A stretch of DNA of 46,949 nt from an uncultured Saprospiraceae bacterium (GTDB lineage Bacteria > Bacteroidota > Bacteroidia > Chitinophagales > Saprospiraceae): assembly GCA_937125475.1 (NCBI GenBank), contig CAKZLL010000368.1, positions 1-46,949 of the forward strand, written 5' to 3'. Position numbers and translations under genes: made by a program. Position 1 is the first letter of the stretch; every line of letters starts with the position of its first letter. Below, one piece after another: positions 35,423 to 44,797 of the stretch. The notes under the pieces were generated by a model. The model made no database searches. It was not told where the DNA came from and saw nothing but the letters and a program-made list of their open reading frames with translations.

Positions 35423-35857
35423 ATGCGAAATTACGAATTGACGTTCATTATCGATCCAGTGCTGTCGGGTGATGAAATTAAAGCGACAGCAAACAAGTAC
35501 ATTGACCAAGTAAAAGCTGCGGGCAGTGAGATTGTTTATATTAATGAGTGGGGTTTACGCCAATTAGCTTACCCTATTAACAACCGTTCAACAGGGATTT
35601 ACTATACCATTGAGTTTGCTCACGAAACAGGAGCTTTGGTTGATGAAGTAGAATTAGCGCTTCGTCGTGATGAAAAAGTCATGCGCTTCTTAACTGTCAA
35701 GTTGGATAAATTCGGTGTAAAATACAACGAAGATAATCGTGCTGGAAAAATTGGTGCTTACAAACGCCAAAAAGCAATCGAGCGTGCTGCTAGACAAGAA
35801 GAAGAGAAGAAGAACAGAAACAACCGCAAAGGTGGACACAGAGGTAGAAGACGTTAA
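35423..35857 (+). CDS. rpsF: 30S ribosomal protein S6
   Basis: The protein begins MRNYELTFIIDPVLSGDE and has the S6 features LRQLAYPINNRSTGIYYTIEF and DEKVMRFLTVKLDK. At 144 aa it carries a basic tail (NRKGGHRGRRR). S6 binds the 16S rRNA central domain together with S18, whose gene follows by 90 bp. The order S6-S18-L9 is the classical operon; ssb and priB are not included. Confidence 0.97.
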   Translation: MRNYELTFIIDPVLSGDEIKATANKYIDQVKAAGSEIVYINEWGLRQLAYPINNRSTGIYYTIEFAHETGALVDEVELALRRDEKVMRFLTVKLDKFGVKYNEDNRAGKIGAYKRQKAIERAARQEEEKKNRNNRKGGHRGRRR

Positions 35858-35947
35858 AAAATATTTTTTTAACCAATTCTATTGGACTTCTTTTTTCAAT
35901 CAAAGACATTTTTTATTTATTAATTTTTTAAAGTCGAGGGCAAAACC

Positions 35948-36214
35948 ATGGCAAGTAGAGATGATATAAAGTTTTTAAGCAATCCGAAAATCGGAAATAA
36001 TCGTAAGAAGTATTGCCGCTTTCGTAAGTTTGGTATCAAATACATTGATTATAAAGACAAAGATTTCCTAGATGGATTTGTGAATGCACAAGGTAAAATT
36101 TTACCACGTCGTATCACAGGTAACTCTTTGAAATATCAACGTAAGGTATCTTCTGCAATCAAGAAAGCACGTCATTTGGCAATTATGCCATATTTAACGG
36201 ATTTATATAAATAG
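35948..36214 (+). CDS. rpsR: 30S ribosomal protein S18
   Basis: The 88-aa protein contains KYCRFRKFGIKYIDYKD, LPRRITGNSLKYQRKVSSAI and KKARHLAIMPYLTD, the standard S18 core. It partners S6 in the small subunit. It lies between rpsF and rplI on the same strand and has normal length. Confidence 0.96.
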   Translation: MASRDDIKFLSNPKIGNNRKKYCRFRKFGIKYIDYKDKDFLDGFVNAQGKILPRRITGNSLKYQRKVSSAIKKARHLAIMPYLTDLYK

Positions 36215-36316
36215 CGTTTTTCGTTTACTCGAATGTTTTTTGAATATTATTAAAAAATTTGAATAACATTCTGAATGATAAACATCTTTTTAAAACAGAT
36301 TTAAAGAAATATTCAA

Positions 36317-36766
36317 ATGCAAGTTATATTAAGTAAAGATATAGAAAATCTGGGCAATGCGAATGATGTAGTTAAAGTAAAACCGGGATATGGTAGAAAC
36401 TATCTCATTCCTCAAGGATTCGCAAGAATAGCTAATAAGAGAAATATGGCTAATTTAGATAAAATTATTCAGGAGCAAAATGCTGCTGCTGAACAAATTT
36501 TAGCTGCTGCCAAAGCTATTGAAAGCAAATTGTCTGGAGTATTATTAAGAACTGCTGCTAAAGCAGGTACTAGTGGTAAAATCTTTGGTAGTGTTACTAA
36601 CGTACAAATTGCCGAAGCTATCCAAGCTCAAATTAGCGAAACTATAGATAGAAGAACAATTACTTTACTTGAAGAAGTTAAAGAATTGGGTACTTATGCT
36701 GCGGAAGTCAAATTACATGACCAAGTAACAGTTAAGGTTAACTTCGAAGTATACGAAGACAAGTAG
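36317..36766 (+). CDS. rplI: 50S ribosomal protein L9
   Basis: The protein begins MQVILSKDIENLGNANDVVK and continues with KPGYGRNYLIPQGFARIA, the N-terminal rRNA-binding domain. A long helix and a C-terminal domain follow (AGTSGKIFGSVTNVQIAEAI). The 149-aa length is typical. It ends the S6-S18-L9 operon, which closes at the hairpin 36864. Confidence 0.97.
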   Translation: MQVILSKDIENLGNANDVVKVKPGYGRNYLIPQGFARIANKRNMANLDKIIQEQNAAAEQILAAAKAIESKLSGVLLRTAAKAGTSGKIFGSVTNVQIAEAIQAQISETIDRRTITLLEEVKELGTYAAEVKLHDQVTVKVNFEVYEDK

Positions 36767-36769
36767 TTT

Positions 36770-36830
36770 TAATTGAAAATTGATAATTAGGAGTTGAAAA
36801 TACCTGAGTTGGTGCGTTTTTAATTTGTAA
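36770..36830 (+). repeat. Dispersed CCTGAGTTGG family repeat
   Basis: It reads AATTGAAAATTGATAATTAG, then GAGTTGAAAATACCTGAGTTGGTGCG on the + strand, the family core in the opposite orientation to the copies at 37011 and 37101. It begins a few bases after the rplI stop. Confidence 0.7.
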
Positions 36831-36863
36831 ATTATTAATTGAATTTTAATCTTCTAGTTAGTT

Positions 36864-36906
36864 AAAAGCGAAATCATCTGCATTGAGTAGATGATTTCGC
36901 TTTTTT
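36864..36906 (+). terminator. Terminator of the rpsF-rpsR-rplI operon
   Basis: AAAAGCGAAATCATCT and AGATGATTTCGCTTTTTT form a perfect 16-bp stem with a nine-base loop and a T run. Confidence 0.9.
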
Positions 36907-37010
36907 ATACGCATTTCAATTAAAGATGTCGCATATAAAACCTTTCTTTTGAATTTATACCTCATCCTCAATTCAAATGCGTATTATTTAATAAAGAAGC
37001 TCCTAAAATA

Positions 37011-37047
37011 CGCGAACTTAGGCATTCTCAATTCCCAACTATCAATA
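37011..37047 (-). repeat. Dispersed CCTGAGTTGG family repeat, diverged
   Basis: On the minus strand it reads ATTGATAGTTGGGAATTGAG, then AATGCCTAAGTTCGCG, matching the family core with a few changes. Confidence 0.6.
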
Positions 37048-37085
37048 AAAAAAGCCATACTGCACAAAGCAATATGGCTTTTTTA
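37046..37085. terminator. Terminator downstream of the OmpA-family gene
   Basis: AAAAAAGCCATA and TATGGCTTTTTT form a stem of about 12 bp with A/T runs on both sides, so it can serve the leftward OmpA transcript and the rightward ribosomal operon. Confidence 0.8.
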
Positions 37086-37100
37086 ATAATCAAAAATTAA

Positions 37101-37140
37101 TTCACGCCGACTCAGGCATTTTGAACTATCAATTAATAAT
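37101..37140 (-). repeat. Dispersed CCTGAGTTGG family repeat
   Basis: On the minus strand it contains TAATTGATAGTTCAAAATGC and CTGAGTCGGCGTGAA, the family core, directly after the stop of the OmpA-family gene. Confidence 0.65.
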
Positions 37141-37144
37141 TAAT

Positions 37145-39493
37145 CTAATTCTTTTTGATTCTTTCTTCTCCTGTAACACCTTCTAAGATGTAATTTGCAG
37201 GTACAGAACTTGGTCCTTCAAGAATACTAAATTCAACACGACGATTTTGCTCATGTTCAGCATCTGAACATTTCACACCATTGCCACACTGATTTGTCAA
37301 CTTAGATTCCCCATAGCCTTTAGCGACTAAACGAGAAGGAGCGATACCTTTACTCACTAAGTATCTAACCGCAGAATCTGCACGACGTTGAGATAATCTT
37401 TGATTTGGAAGATCACGACCTTGAGCATCTGTATGTGCTGAAATTTGAATTTTAGTAATTGCAGGGAAATCAGTTAATAACTGAAGTAATTTATTCAATT
37501 GTGGCTCTGCATCTGCACGGATAGCATGCTTACCTAAATCAAAATTAATTCCTGGTAAACGCAAAGGACGATCTTTAGAAACAATAACAGGCTCAACTAA
37601 AGACAATTTTTCTTTTAAGACAATTGTCTTTGAAACACCTTCCGTAGTGAACTCTTGAGAAGCAGATCCATATTGATCTTTACTTGCTGTAATTCTATAT
37701 TTAGTACCTTTCTTTAAGTCTTTCCAAGAAAAACCACTTTTATCAGCACCGCCAGTCCTTCTATATCTAGGATTGTTTGTTACTTCTACTGGTCCAGAAG
37801 CGCCAATTTCTTCCAAAGTAACAGTTGCACCAGTCAATTTCTTTCCTGTATTAGTAATAATCGCAACATCTAAATCAATGACTACGATTTCAACTAAAGT
37901 AACTTTTTCTTTAAATGTTTTGCTTGAACTAATACCAGCAGTAGAGATTTCAAACTCAGCAGGTTTATAGCCATTTTTAGTAGCCATTACCTTATAAGTT
38001 ACATCTCTTTTCAAATCTTTCCAAGAGAAGAAATTGCTTCTAGCATTATTTTGAACATCTTTATCAGACGATTCGATTAGTGTTAAAGTAGCTCCAGATA
38101 AATCATTTCCTTTCTCATCAAATGCTAATACTTCTAAATCAACATCAACAGGAATAGGATAATCTAACGTATAAATATCATAACAACAAGTTGATGATTT
38201 GCCTGCAATTGCAGAAGAACCACCAGAACGATTAGAAACAACTGTTCCTTTATACCCTGTTTTATCTAAAGAATAATACATATCATCAGTAGATGAATTA
38301 ACTGTTGCGCCTAAATTTTTAACACCAGACCAACTCACACCACTTTGTTTAGCTGAAAATACATCATAACCACCCAAACCAGGATGACCTTCCGTACTAA
38401 AGTATAATGTATTATCACTATGGAAAGGAGATTCTTCATTTGCAATTGTATTGACAGGAGCGCCAACATTAACAGGTGCAGCAAATTTTGCTCCGTCCTG
38501 CTGAACAGCGTAATAAAGGTCATAACCACCACGACCACCAGACATATTAGAAGTAAAGAATAAAGCCGTACGACCATTAATCTCACCTAATGCTGGGTGC
38601 TTACTTGTAAAGTTATCACCATTAACACCACCTTCAATTTTCGCTGCATCTGTCCAGTTTCCTCCAGATTGGAAAGAAACATAAATATCACAAGTAGCAG
38701 TAGTACCTTTTAATTGACAACGAGAAAAATACAAAGCATTGCCATCTTTAGAAATCGCAACATGAGCATTATGAATACCTAACTTATTAATTGCTCCATC
38801 AAGTGCTTGTCCTGAACTCCAAGTACCGCCATTATTAGTACTTTTATATAATTGAGAAAACTCGCTATTGACTTTTCCTCCAGATTTACCATCAGGATTT
38901 AATTCAATTAATACATCAGAACGAATAGCTGAGTAATACAATTCATTACTATTTTCTCCAGCATAAACAGCACCAACGTCCGAATAAGGAGAATTCACTC
39001 CAGTTCCAGCGTTTTTGACGATTACTTTAGGATCAGCTTTTGATTCTCCAGCTAATTTAATTCCTTGCAATTCAATTTTAGTTAAAGCAACATTATTTGC
39101 GTTTGTGCCATATTTAGCATAAGACTCAAATTGCTCTTTAGCTTCTTTATATTTACCATCCATTTTCAAGACTTTCGCAAAGTAAAAGCGCTCTTCTTGA
39201 AAAGCTTGGTCTTTTTTATCATTATTCAATAACTCTTGATAAGCCAATGCAGCAGCAGGATAATCGCGCATCATCATTTCACCAAAAGCAATATTTCTTA
39301 AAGATGCTTGATCTTTCGGTAATGATTTTCTAACTTTTTTAGCCCATTTAACAGCATAATAATAGTTAGTTGCTTCTTCTTGCTTTTTAACTTCATTTTG
39401 CTTTTCGCTAAGCGGAATACCTCTAATAGGCTGCGCGATTGCAATAGTTGCAGTGAAGAGTATAACAGAGAAAAGAAAGATAATTTTTTTCAT
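37145..39493 (-). CDS. OmpA-family protein with TPR, PD40 and Cna-B-like domains
   Basis: The 782-aa protein has a signal peptide (MKKIIFLFSVILFTATIAIAQ). A tetratricopeptide-like region follows (about 25-150), then PD40/WD40-type repeats (about 155-440: ALYFSRCQL, ALFFTSNMSGGRGGYDLYYA, TLYFSTEGHPGLGGYDVFSA). Two carboxypeptidase/Cna-B-like beta domains come next (about 455-640, each with FSWKDLKR-type ends). The C-terminal OmpA peptidoglycan-binding domain (about 660-765) shows ISAHTDAQGRDLPNQRLSQR and VEFSIL. This architecture matches OmpA partners of PorP/SprF in type IX secretion and gliding, such as PorE-like proteins. It lies 90 bp downstream of the PorP/SprF gene on the same strand, so they likely form one unit at the outer membrane. 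Confidence 0.92.
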   Translation of the reverse strand: MKKIIFLFSVILFTATIAIAQPIRGIPLSEKQNEVKKQEEATNYYYAVKWAKKVRKSLPKDQASLRNIAFGEMMMRDYPAAALAYQELLNNDKKDQAFQEERFYFAKVLKMDGKYKEAKEQFESYAKYGTNANNVALTKIELQGIKLAGESKADPKVIVKNAGTGVNSPYSDVGAVYAGENSNELYYSAIRSDVLIELNPDGKSGGKVNSEFSQLYKSTNNGGTWSSGQALDGAINKLGIHNAHVAISKDGNALYFSRCQLKGTTATCDIYVSFQSGGNWTDAAKIEGGVNGDNFTSKHPALGEINGRTALFFTSNMSGGRGGYDLYYAVQQDGAKFAAPVNVGAPVNTIANEESPFHSDNTLYFSTEGHPGLGGYDVFSAKQSGVSWSGVKNLGATVNSSTDDMYYSLDKTGYKGTVVSNRSGGSSAIAGKSSTCCYDIYTLDYPIPVDVDLEVLAFDEKGNDLSGATLTLIESSDKDVQNNARSNFFSWKDLKRDVTYKVMATKNGYKPAEFEISTAGISSSKTFKEKVTLVEIVVIDLDVAIITNTGKKLTGATVTLEEIGASGPVEVTNNPRYRRTGGADKSGFSWKDLKKGTKYRITASKDQYGSASQEFTTEGVSKTIVLKEKLSLVEPVIVSKDRPLRLPGINFDLGKHAIRADAEPQLNKLLQLLTDFPAITKIQISAHTDAQGRDLPNQRLSQRRADSAVRYLVSKGIAPSRLVAKGYGESKLTNQCGNGVKCSDAEHEQNRRVEFSILEGPSSVPANYILEGVTGEERIKKN

Positions 39494-39583
39494 TGTTAAT
39501 ATTTTTATTTCTTTTTAGAAAAAGGTTTCTCTCAGCAATACTTGTTGTCTGATAAGAAACCTTTTATATCATTCATATTAAAA

Positions 39584-40591
39584 TTAGAATCTTGGACAGA
39601 AGATAACAGGCTTACTCTTAGGCTCAGAGAAAATACGAGCAATATAAGATACACCTAATTCAAAACCGCCTTGAGAATTACTAATACTATTCAAGTCAGA
39701 AATGTTAATATCATAACTAATTCCTGCTCTCAAACGATCATACTGAATAGCTAAAATTGCATTAGTCGCATCACCAACACGCCAACCTTGACCATATTGA
39801 AGTAAGAAATTATCTTTTACACGATATCCAATCATTAAAGCACCATTCACTTCTTGTGCATTTCCTAATGTTTGGAATAATAAAGTTGGTGTTAAAACCC
39901 ATTTTGCATTCAAATCAATATCCGCTTTTGCATGTGCTGTTACACGAACATCTAATGCTTCCGTTGCTTGAAACCCATCTACAGGAGCATTCAAGTGACC
40001 TGCACTTACACCAGCATTAAGTTTAACTTTATCACTAAGTGGTGTTGAAAGGTTAATACCTGCACTAATATCTGCAAAAGAAGAATTTTCTGCAAAATTA
40101 GTGGCATCCGAACTAATACCTAAAAAACCTCCAGTACTAGAGTCCCAATTATCCGCCATTTCAATCAGCGTCCGATCTACTCTACGAGATACATTATTAT
40201 ATTGTCCTCCAATCGAAATAGTCGTTTTGCCTACTCCGATATGATAAGCAAGTGATGCTCCCATTACCGTATTTTGGTAATTATATGCTCCTACTTGATC
40301 ACTCAAAACAGAAATTCCCACACCAATCCAATCGCTAGATCTAAAACCACGAATGATAGGTGCATCAATATAAAAAGAAGGTGTCCTAAACGGATTGCCT
40401 AGTACACTTGCCCATTGATCACGATAAACACCACCTATACGGAAAGTACCTTCGTACGCACCAGTAAGGGCAGGATTAAGTGTCAATGGTGACATATCAA
40501 ATTGCGTAAAGTGGAAATCCTGCGCTTTTACGTCAGCAGTTCCCACTGTGGCAATAATGGTAAAAATAAGAAGTAGAGTTTTAAATCTCAT
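39584..40591 (-). CDS. PorP/SprF family type IX secretion outer-membrane protein
   Basis: The start at 40591 (MRFKTLLLIFTIIATVGTAD) gives a signal peptide and a 335-aa protein. PorP/SprF features follow: DFHFTQFDMSPLTLNPALTG, then FRIGGVYRDQWASVLG, repeated barrel strands and a C-terminal YDRLRAGISYDINISDLN segment. PorP/SprF proteins are outer-membrane barrels linked to type IX secretion and to export of surface adhesins such as SprB. Several paralogues are usual in a genome, so this need not be the core copy. The paired OmpA gene downstream supports the assignment. Confidence 0.92.
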   Translation of the reverse strand: MRFKTLLLIFTIIATVGTADVKAQDFHFTQFDMSPLTLNPALTGAYEGTFRIGGVYRDQWASVLGNPFRTPSFYIDAPIIRGFRSSDWIGVGISVLSDQVGAYNYQNTVMGASLAYHIGVGKTTISIGGQYNNVSRRVDRTLIEMADNWDSSTGGFLGISSDATNFAENSSFADISAGINLSTPLSDKVKLNAGVSAGHLNAPVDGFQATEALDVRVTAHAKADIDLNAKWVLTPTLLFQTLGNAQEVNGALMIGYRVKDNFLLQYGQGWRVGDATNAILAIQYDRLRAGISYDINISDLNSISNSQGGFELGVSYIARIFSEPKSKPVIFCPRF

Positions 40592-41206
40592 TATAGCCTG
40601 TTTTTGTTGCGAAATCATGAGAAAATAATACATTCATAATTTTAATGAGTAGTTAATACTCTTATAAAATAATTATTTTTTATTCACTTTTTCATTCATT
40701 AAATAACTTTGACTGATGATGAAACAGGCAGTATCATTTTTCTTTGGTTAAAGCCTTTTCATCTTTAAATCTTATTCAAAAGTTGTATTACAATTAAATT
40801 ATTTGAGGATTTAAAACTTAATAAAGAAATAAATTTCAAAACCCACAAATATAAACTCACATATAAAAAAGCTTAATGCATTGATTAGAGCCTATTTACA
40901 ATTAAAATTTGGTGTCGCAATTTAACGGTAAAACCTAAATTGACCAACTATAATGTAGGTTAAATTAAATTTGGTTGGTTTAAAAATATTAGATTTTTTG
41001 TTTTTTGTAACTTCAATGACCTATAATACCTGATATTTTTGCAGCAAAAAAACAAAAAGGCATAATGGAAGAAATAGTTTTATTTTCATCACTTATACTT
41101 TTTATTTACATTTGTAAGGAGTGAAACCTCAATCAATAAGGAATTTCAGCCCTTTTATTCACTTATTATCACAAGGTGTTTTTTACAAAAAAACAATATA
41201 AAATTT
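40592..41206. other. Divergent intergenic region, PorP / EndoU
   Basis: This 615-bp AT-rich gap must contain promoters for both divergent genes. A TATTTTTG -7-like box lies at 41034-41041 on the + strand, but the closest TTG is about 26 bp upstream. On the minus strand, TATATTTG (40853-40846) has no partner TTG. There is no recognised gene; a 19-codon frame at 41065-41124 is the only small candidate. Confidence 0.5.
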
Positions 41207-42478
41207 ATGAATATTTACCAAGAAATATGGGATGCAGACCAAGCAGGAAATGGCATTCAGCCTATTTTGAAAGGTACAAATGGTGATGAGAATACAGGCT
41301 ATGTCGTTATCAATGAACAAAGAGGAGATAATAATACGCATAAGCTTTTCCCTAAGGTTGTCATTCCTAAACATAAGGAAGAGACTTATAAATTATGTAG
41401 AAAATTATTCAATAATTATCGTTTAAATCGCTCTCAATATGAAAGATCTTCTTTAGCAGAGACACAAGAAATTCATGAATTGTTAGAAGCTATTGTAGAC
41501 ACCAAACCGATGAAAGTCGTCCGCAATTATTTGACTGGACAAACAGGCGAAGCTTACACTTCTTCTCGATGGTATAATATTCTAAAAGAGATTTATTTCA
41601 CGACTTTTCGATTAGGAAGTGGCGCGACTTTGACAGGGTTTGAACATTTAGTTGTTGGAGAACAGAAATACGACAAAGTAAGTGGTTATCATTTTTGGTA
41701 TAAGTATTTCTTGGATGATAGTTATGATTATTTATATAGCGATGATATTCAATATTTGGGAACAAAATCTAGTAGAGCAGACTTGCAAGTACCCGAAACT
41801 TCTACAATCGCTTTTAAATGGGATGCAATAGATTATGATACAGGAAGAAAAGAATCATTATATAAAAGTGCAGGTGGTTTTTTCAATGGCTGTAGTATTG
41901 AAGGGCTTTTGGCAATTGGTGCTTTAAGGTTCGATTATAAAGCACGTGCACCAAAAGAAGCAGTGATTAATGGTGCAAAATACAATTTAGTTTTATACCG
42001 TAATAATCGACAAATGATTACTTACTATCCAGATTTCATCGGAATTGTAGATAGAAGTCAGATCGGTAAGACAATAAGAACGAAACCAAAACGGGTAGTT
42101 AAGAAAACAACAACTAAGAAGAAAAATACAGTCGTTGAAGTACAGAAACTGCCAGAATTAAGCGTTCGTATTATAGCAGGATTAATTAATCCAATCGGAA
42201 CAGATAAAGGCAATGAAACTATTACTTTATTAAATACTAATCCTACCTCAGTTAATTTGAAAGGCTGGCGCATTGAGGATAAAAAAGGAAGAGGAAACAC
42301 TTTAGATGTGATTATTCCAGCAGGCGGAACAACCGTAATAAAACTAGAAAGCGGATCAACAAGCCTCCGAAATACTGGTGGTGTGATTAACTTAGAAGAT
42401 CATGAAGGTGTTTTGATGGACACGGTGTCATACTCGCGTAATCAAGCTAGTGAAGAAGGTTGGACAATTGTTTTTTAA
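41207..42478 (+). CDS. EndoU (XendoU-type) ribonuclease with C-terminal lamin-tail domain
   Basis: The N terminus (IYQEIWDADQAGNGI) and the core match the eukaryote-type EndoU fold. LTGFEHLVVGEQ gives H147, VSGYHFWYKYFL gives H162 and STIAFKWD gives K204. The spacing (15 and 42 residues) is close to the His-His-Lys triad of XendoU. EndoU enzymes cut RNA at uridines, leaving 2',3'-cyclic phosphate. After a Lys/Arg/Thr-rich linker (about 288-312) the last ~105 residues form a lamin-tail domain (NETITLLNTNPTSVNLKGWR, IIPAGGTTVIKL). I see no signal peptide, so the protein may be cytoplasmic. No immunity gene is visible next to it, which argues against a simple toxin. A terminator follows at 42495. 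Confidence 0.8.
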   Translation: MNIYQEIWDADQAGNGIQPILKGTNGDENTGYVVINEQRGDNNTHKLFPKVVIPKHKEETYKLCRKLFNNYRLNRSQYERSSLAETQEIHELLEAIVDTKPMKVVRNYLTGQTGEAYTSSRWYNILKEIYFTTFRLGSGATLTGFEHLVVGEQKYDKVSGYHFWYKYFLDDSYDYLYSDDIQYLGTKSSRADLQVPETSTIAFKWDAIDYDTGRKESLYKSAGGFFNGCSIEGLLAIGALRFDYKARAPKEAVINGAKYNLVLYRNNRQMITYYPDFIGIVDRSQIGKTIRTKPKRVVKKTTTKKKNTVVEVQKLPELSVRIIAGLINPIGTDKGNETITLLNTNPTSVNLKGWRIEDKKGRGNTLDVIIPAGGTTVIKLESGSTSLRNTGGVINLEDHEGVLMDTVSYSRNQASEEGWTIVF

Positions 42479-42494
42479 ACAGTTAACAGAAAAA

Positions 42495-42526
42495 TAAGGT
42501 TGTAGGTATTGAAAATCTACAACCTT
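42495..42526. terminator. Terminator after the EndoU gene
   Basis: TAAGGTTGTAG and CTACAACCTTA form an 11-bp stem followed by TCTTTTT, between convergent genes. Confidence 0.8.
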
Positions 42527-42540
42527 ATCTTTTTAATAAA

Positions 42541-42591
42541 ATCACGCCAACCTAGGCATTATCAATTCTCCATTATCAACTATCAATTAAT
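42541..42591 (-). repeat. Dispersed CCTGAGTTGG family repeat
   Basis: On the minus strand it reads AATTGATAGTTGATAATGG, then AGAATTGATAATGCCTAGGT and TGGCGTGAT. It lies between the EndoU terminator and the hutI stop and overlaps the last bases of hutI. Confidence 0.65.
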
Positions 42592-43815
42592 TAAACCTTT
42601 TATGATGACCGTTTCAATTAAGTCACTTCCAAAAGAATAGGGCAAAAAGGCAAGTGAAGGTATTTTTTTGGTAATCAATACATTAGCAAATTTTCCTTTG
42701 GCAATAGTTCCTAATTCTTTACCAACACCCATCGCATAAGCTCCATTAATTGTAACAGCATTGATCGCTTCTTCGGGTGTCATTTTCATTTTCAAGCAAG
42801 CCAAAGACAAGACAAAAGACATTCTTCCTGATGGTGTAGAACCAGGATTATAGTCCGATGCTAAAGCTACAGGAAGTCCAGCTTCTATCATTTTTCGAGC
42901 AGGAGCGTATTCCAAACCTAAGAAAAAAGCAGTAGAAGGCAGGATTGTTGCCATCGTTTCTGAGCCATGAAGTGCCTTGATTTCAGCAAAACTAGTGCAT
43001 TCGAGGTGATCAACCGAAAGCGCATTATTCGCTACTCCAACTTGAACTCCACCCGAAAAATACAATTCATTCGCATGAACTTTTGGACGCAAGCCATATT
43101 TCCAACCTGCTTTTAAAATGCGATCAGTTTCTTCCGCTGTAAAAAAACCTTTTTCACAAAAAACATCGCAATAATCAGCCAAACCTTCTTCGGCTATTTT
43201 GGGCAACATTTCATCAATTAATAAATCAATATAACCTTCGCGATTATCTTTATATAATAACGGAATAGCATGAGCCCCCAAAAAAGTAGCTTTAATAGTC
43301 ATGTTCGTATTTTCGCGCAAGCGACGCACTACTCGAAGCATTTTTATTTCGCTTTCGAGCGTTAGACCATAACCGCTTTTGATTTCTACCGCGCCTGTTC
43401 CATATCCTTTGATTTCTTGCAAACGAGCATAAGCTTGCTCATATAATTCATCTTCCGTAGCGTTTTGCAGATTCTTAGCCGAATTGTGAATACCTCCGCC
43501 ACGTTCTGTGATTTCTTCGTAAGATAATCCATTAATTCTATCCTCAAATTCACCTTCTCTACTACCATGATAGACCAAATGTGTATGAGAATCACACCAA
43601 GTCGGCATTACAATTTTTCCAGTAGCGTCTATCGTTTGATCCGCTTTCACTGGGCAATCATCCATTTTTCCAAATGCCACAATTCGTTCATTCTCTATTA
43701 AAAGAAAAGCATTATCAATTGTTGGTAAGTGCTTCATATCTGCGCCTGCGACCCATTTTCGAGGCGTTTCTTCTACTTGAATAAGCGATTGAATATTTTT
43801 AATTAATAACTTCAT
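42583..43815 (-). CDS. hutI: Imidazolonepropionase
   Basis: The 410-aa amidohydrolase begins with a beta domain (MKLLIKNIQSLIQVEETPRK). It then shows WCDSHTHLVYHGSREGEFED (zinc His pair), GYGTGAVEIKSGYGL, FLGAHAIPL, KVHANEL, SVDHLECTS and ALASDYNPGSTPS. These are the HutI motifs. The enzyme hydrolyses imidazolone-5-propionate to N-formimino-glutamate in histidine breakdown. Other hut genes are not adjacent, so the pathway is dispersed here. Length is normal. Confidence 0.95.
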   Translation of the reverse strand: MKLLIKNIQSLIQVEETPRKWVAGADMKHLPTIDNAFLLIENERIVAFGKMDDCPVKADQTIDATGKIVMPTWCDSHTHLVYHGSREGEFEDRINGLSYEEITERGGGIHNSAKNLQNATEDELYEQAYARLQEIKGYGTGAVEIKSGYGLTLESEIKMLRVVRRLRENTNMTIKATFLGAHAIPLLYKDNREGYIDLLIDEMLPKIAEEGLADYCDVFCEKGFFTAEETDRILKAGWKYGLRPKVHANELYFSGGVQVGVANNALSVDHLECTSFAEIKALHGSETMATILPSTAFFLGLEYAPARKMIEAGLPVALASDYNPGSTPSGRMSFVLSLACLKMKMTPEEAINAVTINGAYAMGVGKELGTIAKGKFANVLITKKIPSLAFLPYSFGSDLIETVIIKGLIN

Positions 43816-43926
43816 TGTTTATCTTATTTTGAATAGCTTATTGTAAAAATACGATTACTATTTTAGTTAATAGAATAATTTTCTCGAATTAAATCGTATT
43901 CATATTTTTTTATAAAAAACAAAACC

Positions 43927-44705
43927 ATGAACATGAATAGAATAATAAACCTTATAACGTTCTTAGTTTTCTCAAATGTCATATTCTATATTTCTTGTAA
44001 TTCAGATGAAGATAAAAATGTAAAGGTTATTTCCGTTAATCCAGCACATTTTATAACAAGTAATTTGATTGGAGACATTGAACAAAAAACCGTAAGATTA
44101 AAAGGCGTTAAAACTCTATGTTATGTTATAAAATCAAATTCTCAAGCTACTGAACATGAAATAGGACCTTGGTGTCCAGATCATTTGGATGATAAAAAAG
44201 AAAAAGGCGGAATTTGGTTCAAGGATGGAAAAGTATATGATGTTTCAGGTCATTTTATCGCGGAATTAGCTGAATTTTATAATGATAAAAAATGGAAATT
44301 ATATAGAAAGGACGGCTCAATCAAAGTGACGAAAACAAAAGAAGGATGCTTGGGTGCAGCAAAACCTAATGTGGAAAGAGAGTACAAAATCATTGCGTAG
44401 AGTGTTTACCTGAATATTTTAAACATCAAATCACAACTTTTGTAATACCTGTAACACCTACTTATAAAAGTTCTTCTCGAAGGCTCAAGAGAGATGGTAT
44501 CGGATTGGCTTTTAATGGAGTTAAATTCGATCCGCCAGCACCAACTCATGCCATATTAGCAGCACATACTATTGCACCTTTAGACGATCATGGCGGGCAT
44601 GCGAATCCTCACGGTGGTTATCATTATCACGCGGGAGAGCCTGGAGGCAATCAAATCATTAAATGTTTACATGGAATACCAAGCACTATAAAAGTAAAAG
44701 AATAA
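43927..44705 (+). pseudogene. YHYH-domain lipoprotein gene with a frameshift
   Basis: The first part (43927-44400) starts with a lipoprotein signal (VIFYISCNSDED, Cys24) and ends EREYKIIA at a stop. One base out of phase, the following DNA reads VECLPEYFKHQITTFVIPVT, then RDGIGLAFNGVKFDPPAP, then DDHGGHANPHGGYHYHAGEP and ends at 44705. RDGIGLAFNGV and GGYHYH are the hallmarks of YHYH-domain proteins, so one gene was split by a single-base change near 44390-44400. The same domain is fused to the sulfatase at 14577. Function of YHYH proteins is unknown. A sequencing error is possible and would make this an intact ~260-aa lipoprotein. Confidence 0.75.
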
Positions 44706-44797
44706 AAATCTCCACACTTAATAATGAGTAAAAATGGCAATAAATCCATATAAGGTTTATTGCCATTTTTATATTAATTAATAACGAAAAAATTTGA

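Larger units (their letters stand above)
36767..37144. other. Repeat-rich intergenic region between rplI and the OmpA gene
   Basis: In 378 bp this convergent gap packs three copies of the CCTGAGTTGG-type repeat (36770, 37011, 37101) and two strong terminators (36864 and 37046). No gene is visible. Confidence 0.75.

Noticed and set aside
40900..40985. Structured RNA in the PorP/EndoU gap
   Set aside because: Several GGTT/AACC segments could pair, but no consistent stem larger than about 7 bp was found.
41065..41124. Nineteen-codon leader peptide before the EndoU gene
   Set aside because: It has a start and a hydrophobic stretch but no conserved feature, no coupling to the next gene (82 bp away) and no attenuator structure.
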